This document shows, piece by piece, positions 9,833-19,603 of a stretch of DNA of 64,000 nucleotides (the stretch's first letter is position 1; every line of letters starts with the position of its first letter). Below the pieces are notes generated by a model. It was given only the letters and a program-made list of their open reading frames with translations. It did no database searches and had not been told where the DNA came from. Location of the stretch: positions 100,521 through 164,520 of the forward strand of contig DASWNP010000051.1 of assembly GCA_036399175.1 (NCBI GenBank), read 5' to 3'. The DNA comes from DASWNP01 sp036399175 (GTDB lineage Bacteria > Acidobacteriota > Blastocatellia > Pyrinomonadales > Pyrinomonadaceae). A program made the translations under genes and the position numbers.

Positions 9833-12800
9833 ATGCGAACTTACCCCAGGAACGTCCTGCGCGTTCTGTTTCTGACGCTCGCTGTCTGCCTCTGGAGCGG
9901 CGCAAACGCCGCCTACGCACAGGTGGCCGAGACGGCTGCGACCATCACCGGAGAGGTGACGGACACGGCGGGCGCGGCCATCGCCGGTGCCACCATCGTC
10001 GTCACCAACAACGCGACGAACGAAGAGCGCCGGGTTCAATCGAACGAAGACGGCAGCTTCGTCGTCACGCCGCTCGCCCCCGGCACTTACACCGTGACGG
10101 TCGAGCAGGCCAACTTCAAACGCCACGTCGAAACCGGCGTCAACCTGAACGCTCAAGACCGTCGCCCTCTGAACATCGCTCTCGAAGCGGGCGCTATCAG
10201 CGAAGTCATCACGGTGACGAGCGAGACCAACGTCGTGCAGGACAGCCCGACCACGCAGGCTCTCGTCTCTAACGCGCAGATAGTCGAGCTGCCCTTGAAC
10301 AACCGCAACTTCATCCGCCTGCTCGAAGCCGGAATCCCCGGCGTCAGCTCCAGCCTCGACGACGAATCCGGCTTCGGCCTGACGAGCCGCGCCGACGTGT
10401 CGATTAACGGCATGCGCCGCAACGCCGTCAACTACTTCGTCGATGGCGTCTCCAATACCGACGTGGGCTCGAACATCACCCTGCTCTCGACGCCGACCGT
10501 CGATGCCATCAAGGAGTTTAAGGTTTTAAGCTCGAACTACACGGCTGAGATTGGGCGTTCGGGCGGCGGCGCCGTGACCATCGTGACGCGCGGCGGCGGC
10601 AACGATTTTCACGGCACGCTCTACGAGTTCGTTCGCAACGACCGTTTCAACGCCAACTCCTTCTTCAACAACCGGCTCGGTCGCCGCGCCGACGGCACGC
10701 CGGTCGCGCCCGTCCCCAAGCTTCGCTACAACAATTTCGGCGGCACCTTCAGCGGCCCCGTCATGCTGCCGCGCTTCGGCGAGGGCGGCAAGACTTACTG
10801 GAGCGGCCGCAATAAGACCTTCTTCTTCTTCTCTGAAGAGGTGCGACGCATCATCCGAGGCCAGGCCGACGCGGGCGCAACCGTGCCGACTGCCGGGCAG
10901 CGCGGAGCAAACGGCGTCTTCGATTTTTCGAGCACGCTCGGCCTGCCAATCTTCCGCACGCCCGCCGGAGCCTTCGTCACGACTGCTGCCGGAAACACGC
11001 CCGTCACCGCCGTCGATACGGCAGGCAACACGATTCAGGTGCGGCAGAACCAGATTTTCCGACCGTCCGACAATCGACCCTACGCCGGAAACATCATCTC
11101 CACCTCGGACGTTGACCCGCGCGCCCTCGCCCTTCTGGCCGCCGTGCCTTTCCCTAACTCGCCGACCAACCCGAACGGCTACACCTTCAGCCGCGTCGAT
11201 GTGCAGAACACGCGGCAGGAGACCATCCGCATCGACCACATCTTCAACGACAATAACAATATCTTCGCGCGCTACACACACGACCTGAGCGAGACGGTCG
11301 AGCCTTTGGGTCTCTTCTTCGGCGTCGGTTTGCCCGGCGTGCAAACGAGCGAGACGCGCGTGCCCGGACAGGTGCTCGCCGCTTCCTACACGCGAGTCTT
11401 CTCGCCCACAATCGTCAACGAAGCGACCTTCAACTTCTCTTCAAACCTCATCGCCTCGTCCGTCATCGGGCGCTCGCGCCGCGCCGACTATCCCGGCGCG
11501 TCGGCCATCGCCGAGATTTTCCCGGAGAATAACGGTAACGTCATTCCGCGCATCAACGGCGCGGGCTTCGGCTTCGGCGGCTCGGGCGCAACGCTGACGC
11601 TGCTCGGCGCGACTCAGGGCTTCCAAATCGCTTACAAAAATTTCCTCGGGCGCGATGTCGTCACCTGGAACAGAGGCAACCACACCTTCAAGTTAGGCGG
11701 CGAGATGTCCTTCGAGCAGAAGAACGAGAACGGCAACAACAACACGCAGGGCACGTTCACCTTCAGCACCATCCAGTCGCAGGGACTCGCCGGCACTACG
11801 GCCATCACCGGCACGGGCAACTCCTTCGCCTCCTTCCTCCTGGGGCGTGCCAATCTCTACGAAGAGGCCGAGCGCGACGTGCTGCTCAACCTGCGCTTCG
11901 GTCGGCGCGAGTTCTTCGCTCAGGACACCTGGAAGATTCGCCCTAACGTGACGCTTGACTACGGCGTCCGCTACCAGTATTTCGTCCAGCCCATAGACGA
12001 AAACGACATCTACGCTTCGTTCGACCCGGCGCTCTTCAATCCATCCAGAGTTGTCTGCGCGACGCCCGCCTGCTCGGCCTTCAACCTCGCGCAGACCGAC
12101 GCCTTGAACGGCATCGGCATCGCCGGTCGCACTTCGCGCTTCGGTCGAAGGATTGCGCCCGACGACAAGAACAACTTCAGCCCGCGCCTCGGCCTCGCCT
12201 GGTCGCCGCGCTACGAGAGCGGCATCGGACGTTTCCTCTTCGGCGGCGAAAACAAATCGGTCGTCCGCGCCGGCTACGGCTTCTACTACGACCAGCCGCT
12301 CGTCGGCGTCTTCGAGCAGGCCGCCTTCACCTCGCCGCCCTTCAGCGCCTTAAACAGCCTGACGAGCACGACCGCCAGCGTCATTACCTTCTCGAACCCG
12401 AGCGCGGGAGCGCCGCCGGGCACGCTCGCCCCGCGCGCCCTCATCGCCGTCGCCAACAACTTCAAGTCGCCCGAGACGCAGCAGTGGTCGCTCGGCATTC
12501 AGCGCGAATTGTTCCGCAACGGCGTCATCGACATCGCCTACGTCGGCACGAAGGGCGACAACCTCGTCCGCCGTCGCAACATCAACTTCCAGTACCCGGC
12601 AGACATCGTCAGAGTCGGCACGGCCAACGCCGGAACACTGCGTCCCTTCCTCGGCTACGCAGCTATCACCTACATCGAGACGAGCGCCAAGTCGCGTTAT
12701 CACGGCCTGCTCTCGTCCTTCTCCTATCGCTTCGGCAATGGTTTCACGGTCACGACCGCCTACACCTTCAGCAAGAACCTGACCGACGCGACCAACGACC

Positions 12801-13441
12801 GAGACGCCGTTGACGACCCGCAGAACCCCTTCGACGTGCGCAGCGAGTATGCCGAAGCGCGCACCTCGCGCCCGCACATCTTCAGCGCCAGCTACGTCTA
12901 CGAGATTCCCTGGTTCAGCAAGAGCCAGGAGGGTTGGAAGCGCCTGCTTCTGGGCGGCTACCAGATTTCGGGCATCACCAATCTCGAATCCGGCCTGCCT
13001 GTCCCGCGCGTCGCCGTCAGCGACACGCTGAGCGGCCAGCGCGGTCTCTACCCGAACCTCGTCTCCGACCCCGGCGACGGCCTCGCCGGAACTATCGACC
13101 CGCGAACAGGTCTCCCGTTCATCTACGACCCGACGGCCTTCACGCTCGCGCCGCTCGGCACTTTCGGCAACTCAGGCCGCGCCTTCGCACGTCTGCCCGG
13201 CAGAAACCAGACCAACCTTTCGCTCGTCAAGAACCTCTACTTCAACGCCGAGCGCAACGTTTACCTGCAACTGCGCGCCGAGTCGTTCAATATCTTCAAC
13301 CACACGCAGTTCATCATGGCCGCAGGCGCGGCCACGACCTTCCCCGTCACCGGCGACCCGCGCGAGACGCTGACCTTCGCGCGCCCGACCGGCACACGTC
13401 CGCCCCGCGAATTCCAGTTCGCCGCGAAATTCTACTTCTAA
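9833..13441 (+). CDS. TonB-dependent receptor, Oar-like (second copy)
   Basis: A 1202-residue outer-membrane receptor with the same plan as the gene at 4027: signal peptide (about 1-29, ending AAYAQ), carboxypeptidase-regulatory domain (about 35-120, with TITGEVTDTAGAAIAGATI), plug (about 125-260, with NGMRRNAVNYFVDGVSN and VTRGGGNDFHG) and a barrel ending FAAKFYF. The two copies are clearly related in layout but diverged, so they probably take up different ligands. ATG 9833 sits after AAAGAGGAGCT, a strong ribosome binding site. An in-frame upstream start at 9734 overlaps the deacylase end and is rejected. The 91-base gap before the gene is unusually AT-rich and may hold its promoter. Confidence 0.9.
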   Translation: MRTYPRNVLRVLFLTLAVCLWSGANAAYAQVAETAATITGEVTDTAGAAIAGATIVVTNNATNEERRVQSNEDGSFVVTPLAPGTYTVTVEQANFKRHVETGVNLNAQDRRPLNIALEAGAISEVITVTSETNVVQDSPTTQALVSNAQIVELPLNNRNFIRLLEAGIPGVSSSLDDESGFGLTSRADVSINGMRRNAVNYFVDGVSNTDVGSNITLLSTPTVDAIKEFKVLSSNYTAEIGRSGGGAVTIVTRGGGNDFHGTLYEFVRNDRFNANSFFNNRLGRRADGTPVAPVPKLRYNNFGGTFSGPVMLPRFGEGGKTYWSGRNKTFFFFSEEVRRIIRGQADAGATVPTAGQRGANGVFDFSSTLGLPIFRTPAGAFVTTAAGNTPVTAVDTAGNTIQVRQNQIFRPSDNRPYAGNIISTSDVDPRALALLAAVPFPNSPTNPNGYTFSRVDVQNTRQETIRIDHIFNDNNNIFARYTHDLSETVEPLGLFFGVGLPGVQTSETRVPGQVLAASYTRVFSPTIVNEATFNFSSNLIASSVIGRSRRADYPGASAIAEIFPENNGNVIPRINGAGFGFGGSGATLTLLGATQGFQIAYKNFLGRDVVTWNRGNHTFKLGGEMSFEQKNENGNNNTQGTFTFSTIQSQGLAGTTAITGTGNSFASFLLGRANLYEEAERDVLLNLRFGRREFFAQDTWKIRPNVTLDYGVRYQYFVQPIDENDIYASFDPALFNPSRVVCATPACSAFNLAQTDALNGIGIAGRTSRFGRRIAPDDKNNFSPRLGLAWSPRYESGIGRFLFGGENKSVVRAGYGFYYDQPLVGVFEQAAFTSPPFSALNSLTSTTASVITFSNPSAGAPPGTLAPRALIAVANNFKSPETQQWSLGIQRELFRNGVIDIAYVGTKGDNLVRRRNINFQYPADIVRVGTANAGTLRPFLGYAAITYIETSAKSRYHGLLSSFSYRFGNGFTVTTAYTFSKNLTDATNDRDAVDDPQNPFDVRSEYAEARTSRPHIFSASYVYEIPWFSKSQEGWKRLLLGGYQISGITNLESGLPVPRVAVSDTLSGQRGLYPNLVSDPGDGLAGTIDPRTGLPFIYDPTAFTLAPLGTFGNSGRAFARLPGRNQTNLSLVKNLYFNAERNVYLQLRAESFNIFNHTQFIMAAGAATTFPVTGDPRETLTFARPTGTRPPREFQFAAKFYF

Positions 13442-13465
13442 CGAAACCCTCGTTAGACTCGACAA

Positions 13466-13508
13466 GATGCCCGCGTTTGTCGCTCCTTCGAGCACAGGCG
13501 CGGGCATT
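13466..13508 (+). terminator. Hairpin after the second receptor gene
   Basis: ATGCCCGCG at 13467-13475 can pair with CGCGGGCAT at 13499-13507 across a 23-base loop. No run of T follows, so a factor-independent terminator is only possible, not clear. It lies in the 96-base gap before nagA and could also reduce read-through. Confidence 0.4.
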
Positions 13509-13537
13509 CTCACGTCCGCCTCTCTACCTGTGCTTTA

Positions 13538-14782
13538 ATGTCGCTTATGCCCGGCTCGAAATCAGCTCAACCGCAGCCCTCGTCTATTCTGCTTCGCGGC
13601 GCGCGTCTCGTCCTTCCCGAAAGGGTGACGAGCCCCGCGTCTCTCGTCGTCCGCGAGGGACGCATCGCGCGCATCGAAGAAGACGTGAACAAGGGCACGC
13701 TTCAGGCAGAAGCGACTTTCGACCTCGAAGGGCTGACACTCTTTCCCGGCCTTATCGACCTGCACATTCACGGTGCTCTCGGCGTCGATACGATGGAGGC
13801 CGACGCGGACGACCTGCGCCGTGTGGCGAGCTATCTGGCCGAAGGCGGCGTCACGGGCTGGCTGCCGACGCTCGTCCCCGCGCCTGCGGAGGATTACACG
13901 AGCGCCGTCCGCGCCGTCGAGCAGTTGATGCGAGAGCAGCGCGAGCTTGCGGCGACGACGGCGACACCGGAAACGCCGACGGCGCGCGCCCTCGGCCTGC
14001 ACTACGAAGGCCCTTTCGTCAGCGGCGACAGATGCGGCGCGCTGCGCACCGAGCACTTCCGCGTCTTCAAAGGGAGCGCCGATCTCGACGGCCTTCCGAT
14101 TCTCGACCTCGAAGGCGCGTCGCACATGATGACGCTCGCGCCCGAAATCGAAGGAGGCATCGACCTCATCCGAGAGCTTCGGGCGCGCGGCTGGATAGCT
14201 TCTATCGGCCACACCAGCGCCACACCCGAACAGCTCGAACGCGCCCGCGACGCCGGGGCGCGTCACATGACGCACTTTATGAACGCCATGCTTCCCATCC
14301 ATCAACGCGCGCCCGGCCCCGTCGGCTGGGGACTCGTGCGCGACGATGTGACCTGCGACATCATCGCCGACGGCCAGCACTCCGACCCGCTCATGCTCCA
14401 ACTCGTCCTGCGCTGCAAGGGCGCTGAACGCGTCGCGCTCATCAGCGACGCGGTCGCGCCCGCAGGTCTCGGCGACGGCGACTACACGGTCTGGGGCGAA
14501 ACCATCGGCGTCAGGAATGGCCGCACGTCAAACGCGCGCGGCAATATCGCCGGCTCGGTCATTCACCTGCGCGACGCCGTGCGCCTCCTCGCCCGTCTCG
14601 GAGTCGCGCAGACAGAGCTATCCGCGATGGCCGCGCGCAACCCCGCGCGCCTGCTCGGCCTCGCCGACGAATGCGGCACGCTCGAAACAGGCAAGCGCGC
14701 CGACCTCGTCGCCTTCGACGACGATTACCGCCCTCGCCTCACGCTCGTCGGCGGTCGCGTCGCCTTCGACGCGCTGAGCTGA
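13538..14782 (+). CDS. nagA: N-acetylglucosamine-6-phosphate deacetylase
   Basis: This 414-residue amidohydrolase removes acetate from GlcNAc-6-phosphate, a committed step in amino-sugar and peptidoglycan recycling. Family motifs appear in order: FPGLIDLHIHGALGVDTME, GVTGWLPTLVP, GLHYEGPFVSGDRCGA, SIGHTSATPEQ, HFMNAMLPIHQRAPG, IIADGQHSDPLML and a late LISDAVAPAGLG with the catalytic Asp. The C-terminus returns to the small beta domain (TGKRADLVAFDDDY), as usual. No nagB, nagE or nagK lies in the window. ATG 13538 is used here; ATG 13547 is equally possible. Confidence 0.93.
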   Translation: MSLMPGSKSAQPQPSSILLRGARLVLPERVTSPASLVVREGRIARIEEDVNKGTLQAEATFDLEGLTLFPGLIDLHIHGALGVDTMEADADDLRRVASYLAEGGVTGWLPTLVPAPAEDYTSAVRAVEQLMREQRELAATTATPETPTARALGLHYEGPFVSGDRCGALRTEHFRVFKGSADLDGLPILDLEGASHMMTLAPEIEGGIDLIRELRARGWIASIGHTSATPEQLERARDAGARHMTHFMNAMLPIHQRAPGPVGWGLVRDDVTCDIIADGQHSDPLMLQLVLRCKGAERVALISDAVAPAGLGDGDYTVWGETIGVRNGRTSNARGNIAGSVIHLRDAVRLLARLGVAQTELSAMAARNPARLLGLADECGTLETGKRADLVAFDDDYRPRLTLVGGRVAFDALS

Positions 14783-14859
14783 CACGCTCGCCGCAAAGCT
14801 CGTTGCCGTTTAAAGTCGATGCTGTTTGAAAGGGAGTCTTACTAAACGGTCGGGTTTGT

Positions 14860-16326
14860 TCACTCTTGCCCGGCGCGCGTCGCCTCGTCATAAAATCCAG
14901 CGCGGCGGTAGGATTCGTCTAAGACCTCGACGGGATGGCAGACGCTGAGGCTTATCCCTTTGAGCAGCGCGCCCGCGCCTATTTGCATGTGACAGCCGGG
15001 ATTTCCGGTCGCAAGCATTTGCGCGCCGGTCTCTGCGACGTGCGCGAGCTTTTCTTCGAGCACGCGCGCCGAAAGCTCCGGCTCAAGCAGGTTGTAGACG
15101 CCCGCGCCGCCGCAGCAAACCGCCTCGCCTTCGAGCGGCACAAACTCCAGACCCGAAATCGACCCGAAGATTCTGTGCGGCGCTTCGACGGCGCGTTGGC
15201 CGTGTAGCAGGTGGCACGAGGCGTCGTAGGTCGTGCGTCCGGCCTCAAGGCTTGCGCCGCGCCGCGTGCCTGTCTCTTCAAGCTGTTGGCTGATGTCGCG
15301 CACGCGTCGGCTGAAACGCTCGGCGCGCTCGCCGTATAGCTCGTCGTCTTTGAGCAGGTGAGCGTAAGAGAGAAGCATCGCGCCGCAGCCTCCTGCGTTG
15401 GTCACGACGGGCGCTTGAGCGGCATCCTCGAAGGCGTCGAGGTTGCGGCGAGCGAGGATGCGCGCTCCCTCCAAATCTCCCGCGTGCGCGTGAAGCGCGC
15501 CGCAGCAGACCTGACCCTTCGGCACGCTTACACGGCAACCGTTAGCTTCGAGCACGCGCGTCGTCGCGCGGTTGACGCGCGCGAAAAGGCTCTCCATCAC
15601 GCAGCCCGAAAAGAGCTGCGCGGCGGTCGGCCTGGTCGTCGGCTCAAGGCCGTCGCGGTCGTCTGTCTCGTCCGTCATCGCGGCGGCGGAGTCTGGAATG
15701 CTTCGAGCGCGCGGCGCGAGGTCGTTAGGCAGCGGAGCATCGCTCGGCGTCGTTCTTTTCGTCCGTGCACGCCCGTTGTCAGACTCTTCCGTTTCGACGA
15801 AGGCGACGGGCTTGGAGCTTTCCAGCAGAGCCAGCGCAAACTCGGCTCGCGGCGACGCGAGGCGCGCAACCTTGAGCTTGAGAAGCAGGCGCGCTGCTCC
15901 CGAATCGCGCATGAGCCGCGCGAGATTGAGCGCGAGGCGCAGCCTCGACGGATGCAGCCAGACGCGGCGCAGGATGAAGCGCAGCATCCGGCTCGTCCAT
16001 CCCTTCGGTCTGCCCTGAGCCGCGATGTCGGAGCGAGCCGCTTCGAGCAGTTGCCCGTACTCGACGCCCGCCGGACACGCGCTCTCACAAGCACGGCATC
16101 CCAGACATCGGTCGATGTGGCGCGTGAAGGCGACCGAGCTGGCCGCCAGACGCCCCTCCTCGAAAGCGCGCATCAGGTAGATTCTTCCGCGCGGGCTGTC
16201 GTTCTCGTCTCCCGTGTGAACGTAGGTTGGGCAGGCTTCCAAACAGAGCCCGCAATGAATACACGCCAGCAGCTTGTCTTCCTCCGCCGCCAGCGCGCCG
16301 CCCGGTTTTAGTCGCTCTTCAATCAT
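14860..16326 (-). CDS. glcF: Glycolate oxidase, iron-sulfur subunit
   Basis: This 488-residue protein has two 4Fe-4S motifs near the N-terminus, CIHCGLCLEACPTY and CLGCRACESACPAGV, then two CCG cysteine-rich motifs, VCCGALHAHAGD and VCCGGAGVYN. This is the standard GlcF plan. It passes electrons from the FAD subunits towards the quinone pool when glycolate is oxidised to glyoxylate. It lies downstream of the GlcD-GlcE fusion on the same strand, with an 87-base gap that is mostly a heptamer-arm hairpin, so the operon is interrupted by that element. A stretch of about 60 residues between the two halves (near residues 185-240) is rich in Arg, Asp and Thr and looks like a loose linker. Confidence 0.93.
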   Translation of the reverse strand: MIEERLKPGGALAAEEDKLLACIHCGLCLEACPTYVHTGDENDSPRGRIYLMRAFEEGRLAASSVAFTRHIDRCLGCRACESACPAGVEYGQLLEAARSDIAAQGRPKGWTSRMLRFILRRVWLHPSRLRLALNLARLMRDSGAARLLLKLKVARLASPRAEFALALLESSKPVAFVETEESDNGRARTKRTTPSDAPLPNDLAPRARSIPDSAAAMTDETDDRDGLEPTTRPTAAQLFSGCVMESLFARVNRATTRVLEANGCRVSVPKGQVCCGALHAHAGDLEGARILARRNLDAFEDAAQAPVVTNAGGCGAMLLSYAHLLKDDELYGERAERFSRRVRDISQQLEETGTRRGASLEAGRTTYDASCHLLHGQRAVEAPHRIFGSISGLEFVPLEGEAVCCGGAGVYNLLEPELSARVLEEKLAHVAETGAQMLATGNPGCHMQIGAGALLKGISLSVCHPVEVLDESYRRAGFYDEATRAGQE

Positions 16327-16334
16327 GTTTGAAA

Positions 16335-16420
16335 GTATGAACGCTGAACGCTGAACGCGGAATGAAAAGCAGCAAAGCTTTCTTCTTTCAGTTCATCGTT
16401 CATCGTTCCGACTTCATCGT
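16335..16420. repeat. Heptamer-arm inverted repeat, site 3 (GAACGCT arms)
   Basis: The left arm has GAACGCT twice and then GAACGCG and GAATGA. The right arm has TTCATCG units and one TTCCGAC. Pairing is partial (ACGCTGA against ACGATGA). The loop contains AAAAGCAGCAAAGCTTTC. It separates glcF from the GlcD-GlcE gene, and its right arm contains the stop codon of the latter (16414-16416). Confidence 0.8.
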
Positions 16421-19299
16421 TTCCAAAAGGTGGCGTGCGGGTCTAATCGTTGCTTGACGCGCACGGCTAGTCGCGCAGTCGGGCTTTCGACGCCCGTTGC
16501 ATCGAAGTCGTGTTTCAATTCGGGCGGCGCTTGCTCAAGCGCGAGATGGACGCCTGTTTGATGCGAGGCGTCGCGCAAACGTCGCAGCGTATCGACGTGG
16601 ACGGCGAGGTCTGGATTCTTTGGAGCGATGACGCGCAGTCGTCCGTCGCCGAGGCTCGCGTGCCAGAGCGACGCGAGAAGGGCATCGTGTGCGTCGCCTT
16701 TGTCACTCTTGAGCGACGCGAGCAGGAGGCCGAGGCGTGCGGGGCGAGCGCGTGCGCGCCAGATGAGCGCGGAGCTTGTTTGCAGGGGCGCTGCCGCGAG
16801 CGAGCGCCAGAGATGGGAGTCGTCCATGAGAGTTTCGGCGAAGTTGATTCCGGCTTGCTCGCTCAGATAATCACGCGTGCACTTGAGTTGGTATTCGACG
16901 GTCTTCTCGTTGCCAGCGAAGCGGACGAGCAGGGCGTGAGACTGTGCACCCGCCTCTGCTTCCAGCCCGAGGGCGAGAGCCAGCGGAGGCGAGAGTAGCT
17001 CAAGAGCGACGGGCGCGAGGCTCGCATCGAGCAGGGCCTGCCCGGCGTCGATGAGGGACGAGGGGGCGGCGGCTTGCGCGACGATGGTGGCTTCTCGTGC
17101 GGGGCGTGGGCGAAGCTTGAAGGTTGCTTCGAGAATCAGGCCGAGCGTGCCGTAGCTTCCGACGAAGAGCTTGGGCATGTCGTAACCGGCGACGTTCTTA
17201 ACCACGCGCCCGCCCGTTTTGATGATACGCCCGTCGGCCAGAGCGACGCGCATGCCGAGCACGTGGCTGCGCGGCGCGGCGTAGGCGAAGGCGTGCGCTC
17301 CGGCGAGCCCGGTAGCGGCGATGCCGCCGAGGGTGGAGCGTCCATCGTCGGGCGGGTCGAGCGGAAGCCACTGTTGATGGTGTGCGAGTTCGGCATTGAG
17401 CGCGTCGAGCGTGAGACCGGCCTGCGCGGTGGCGACGAGGTCGGCGGGCTCGTGCTCAAGGAGGCGAGCCATGCGAGAAGTTTTAAGCAGCACATCGACG
17501 GGCGCGGAAGGACGAAGCGCTTCGAGCCACGTACAACCTCCGGCGGGCATGACTTTCAAGTTTGCGCTCGAAGCGAGACGCAGAACTTCGGCAGCCTCTT
17601 CGGCGGATGCGGGCTCGACCGACAAAGCGCGCCGTTCTGCATCGAAGATGACTTCGCCGACGTGCTCTTCGCCGACGATTTCGGCGAACGCGGCGCGCAG
17701 TCTTCGAGTTTGTGACGCGCTCGGCGGCGAAGGCGCATCAACTCTTCGCTCGGCGGTCGAGACTGCTGAGAAAAGAGTCGAGCCGGACGGATTGAAGGTT
17801 GATGAAGAGGAACGTGCAGGGGCGTCGTTCAGTGTTTGTTGGAGTTCAGGCTGCCGCTCGGCGTCTGTGTGTCGGCGTGTCTGATGCTTTGCGTTGACGA
17901 CGGCGCGGGCTTCGCCGCAGCCGGGCGGCGCGGGGATGATTTTGCCGGGGTTGCAGAGGCCGGAGGGGTCGAAGGCAGAGCGGAGGCGAAGCATGGCGTC
18001 GAGGTCGTCGTCGGAGAAGACGAGCGGGAGGTATGCGCTTTTGTCGAGTCCGACGCCGTGCTCGCCCGTGATAGTGCCGCCCGCGCGGACGCAGGTCTGC
18101 ATGATTTCGCGTCCGGCTTCGTGAACACGTGCGACTTCGTCTGCGTCGCGCGCGTCGAAGCAGATGAAGGGATGGAGATTGCCGTCTCCCGCGTGGAAGA
18201 CGTTGGCGATGCGAAGTCGTCTTTCGTGCGCGATGCGATAGATGTGAGCGAGGACTTCTGGCAGACGCGAGCGCGGGACGACGGCGTCCTGCAACATGAG
18301 GTCGGGCGAGATGCGCCCCATCGCGCCGAAAGCGCCTTTGCGCGCCGCCCAGAGACGTTTGCGTTCATATTCGTCACGCGCGCGGCGAACCTGTCGCGCG
18401 CCGTGCCGGAGGCAGATAGCAGCGCAGAGGTCTGCGTCTTCGTCGAGCCCGGCTTCGAGCCCGTCAAGCTCGACGAGCAGCGCGGCCTCCGCGTCGAGCG
18501 GCAGCCCGGCGGCGAAGACGCTCGCCTCGACGGCGCGAATCGTCGCTCCGTCAATCATCTCAAGCGCGGCGGGGATGAGCCCCGAAGCGATGATGGCCGA
18601 AACCGCCTGGCTCGCCTCGTTCACGTCTCTGAAGTCGGCGAGCAGCGTGCGCGTGGCGGGCGCAAGCGGCGTCAGCTTGAGAGTCGCTTCGGTGGCGATG
18701 CCGAAAGTGCCCTCGGAGCCGACGAAGACGCCGAGCAGGTCGAGACCTTCGCCCTCGTCTTCGGCGCTCAGATCGACTACCTCGCCGCCGGCCAGAACGA
18801 CGCGCGCGGCGAGCACATGGTCAACCGTCGTGCCGTACTTGAGGCAATGAATGCCGCCCGCGTTCTCGGCGATGTTGCCGCCGATGGTGCAGGTCGCCTG
18901 GCTCGAAGGGTCGGGCGCGTAGTGCAGACGGAAGGGCGCGGCGGCGCGCGAAAGCTGCGCGTTGACGAGCCCTGTCTCGACGACGGCGAGACGATTCTCC
19001 ACGTCGAGCTTCAGGAGGCGTCGCATGCGCGCCAGCTCGACGACGATTCCGCCGTCCGTCGCCAGCGCGCCGCCCGAAAGACCCGTGCCCGCGCCGCGCG
19101 GAGCAAATGAAACTCCGGCGCGAGAGAGCACGCGGACGACTTCCGAAACCTCCCCGGTCGTGCGCGGAAAGACGACGGCGCGCGGGCGCGCTTTGTAGTG
19201 CGTCAGCCCGTCGCATTCGTAGACCAAAAGCTCGTCCGGCTCGACGAGCAGCCCGTCGCGCCCGACGATTGCACGCAGTTGTTCCTTGAGAGCATCCAC
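16414..19299 (-). CDS. glcD: Glycolate oxidase, GlcD-GlcE fusion
   Basis: This 961-residue protein carries two FAD-binding glycolate oxidase subunits in one chain. Residues 1 to about 465 are GlcD-like: FPRTTGEVSEVVRVLS, PRGAGTGLSGGA, CTIGGNIAENAGGIHCLKYG, GTFGIATEATLKLTP and FHAGDGNLHPFI. A low-complexity linker (about 465-540, rich in Ser, Pro and Arg) follows. The rest is GlcE-like: MPAGGCTWLEAL, STLGGIAATGLAG, ALADGRIIKTGGRVVKNVAGYDMPKLF and GTLGLILEATFKLRP. In most bacteria these are separate genes, glcD and glcE. The stop codon lies inside a heptamer-arm hairpin. Function is secure; whether the chain stays uncleaved cannot be judged. Confidence 0.93.
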   Translation of the reverse strand: MDALKEQLRAIVGRDGLLVEPDELLVYECDGLTHYKARPRAVVFPRTTGEVSEVVRVLSRAGVSFAPRGAGTGLSGGALATDGGIVVELARMRRLLKLDVENRLAVVETGLVNAQLSRAAAPFRLHYAPDPSSQATCTIGGNIAENAGGIHCLKYGTTVDHVLAARVVLAGGEVVDLSAEDEGEGLDLLGVFVGSEGTFGIATEATLKLTPLAPATRTLLADFRDVNEASQAVSAIIASGLIPAALEMIDGATIRAVEASVFAAGLPLDAEAALLVELDGLEAGLDEDADLCAAICLRHGARQVRRARDEYERKRLWAARKGAFGAMGRISPDLMLQDAVVPRSRLPEVLAHIYRIAHERRLRIANVFHAGDGNLHPFICFDARDADEVARVHEAGREIMQTCVRAGGTITGEHGVGLDKSAYLPLVFSDDDLDAMLRLRSAFDPSGLCNPGKIIPAPPGCGEARAVVNAKHQTRRHTDAERQPELQQTLNDAPARSSSSTFNPSGSTLFSAVSTAERRVDAPSPPSASQTRRLRAAFAEIVGEEHVGEVIFDAERRALSVEPASAEEAAEVLRLASSANLKVMPAGGCTWLEALRPSAPVDVLLKTSRMARLLEHEPADLVATAQAGLTLDALNAELAHHQQWLPLDPPDDGRSTLGGIAATGLAGAHAFAYAAPRSHVLGMRVALADGRIIKTGGRVVKNVAGYDMPKLFVGSYGTLGLILEATFKLRPRPAREATIVAQAAAPSSLIDAGQALLDASLAPVALELLSPPLALALGLEAEAGAQSHALLVRFAGNEKTVEYQLKCTRDYLSEQAGINFAETLMDDSHLWRSLAAAPLQTSSALIWRARARPARLGLLLASLKSDKGDAHDALLASLWHASLGDGRLRVIAPKNPDLAVHVDTLRRLRDASHQTGVHLALEQAPPELKHDFDATGVESPTARLAVRVKQRLDPHATFWKR

Positions 19300-19603
19300 T
19301 CGGTTTGTCTATCGCCTGTAGTAGATTTTTCTACCGGGAGGTCAGGCCAAATGATACACTACCGGCGCGCTCTCGGGTAACGCACAATGCCGCGCGAGTC
19401 CGACAGAAATCGTATCTCGAAGGAAGCTTGAAGAAGAATCGTCCGGACAATTTCGAGCCCGGCTTTGAGGATTCACTCGCTCTCGAAGAAGGCTTGAAGA
19501 CGAGTCGGCGTCGCGCCCGCTAGATGTGAGTTATCGACCGTGCCGGAAGGGCGCTTGCCCTCACCACCTCATAAATTTCAATAACTCTCTAAGGAAGCCT
19601 CAC
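19300..19603. other. Divergent intergenic region, no gene recognised
   Basis: This 304-base stretch separates the divergent glycolate oxidase and PilZ genes and should hold promoters for both. A short reading frame on the plus strand (19305-19523) has no recognisable content and no ribosome binding site. A weak hairpin (GTAG, five T, CTAC) occurs near 19318-19335. Nothing else was seen. Confidence 0.4.

Noticed and set aside
12934..14427. 497-codon frame crossing the second receptor and nagA
   Set aside because: Arg/Pro/His-rich translation running out of frame through two well-supported genes.
19305..19523. Small gene upstream of the PilZ gene
   Set aside because: No ribosome binding site and no recognisable composition; overlaps the presumed promoter region.
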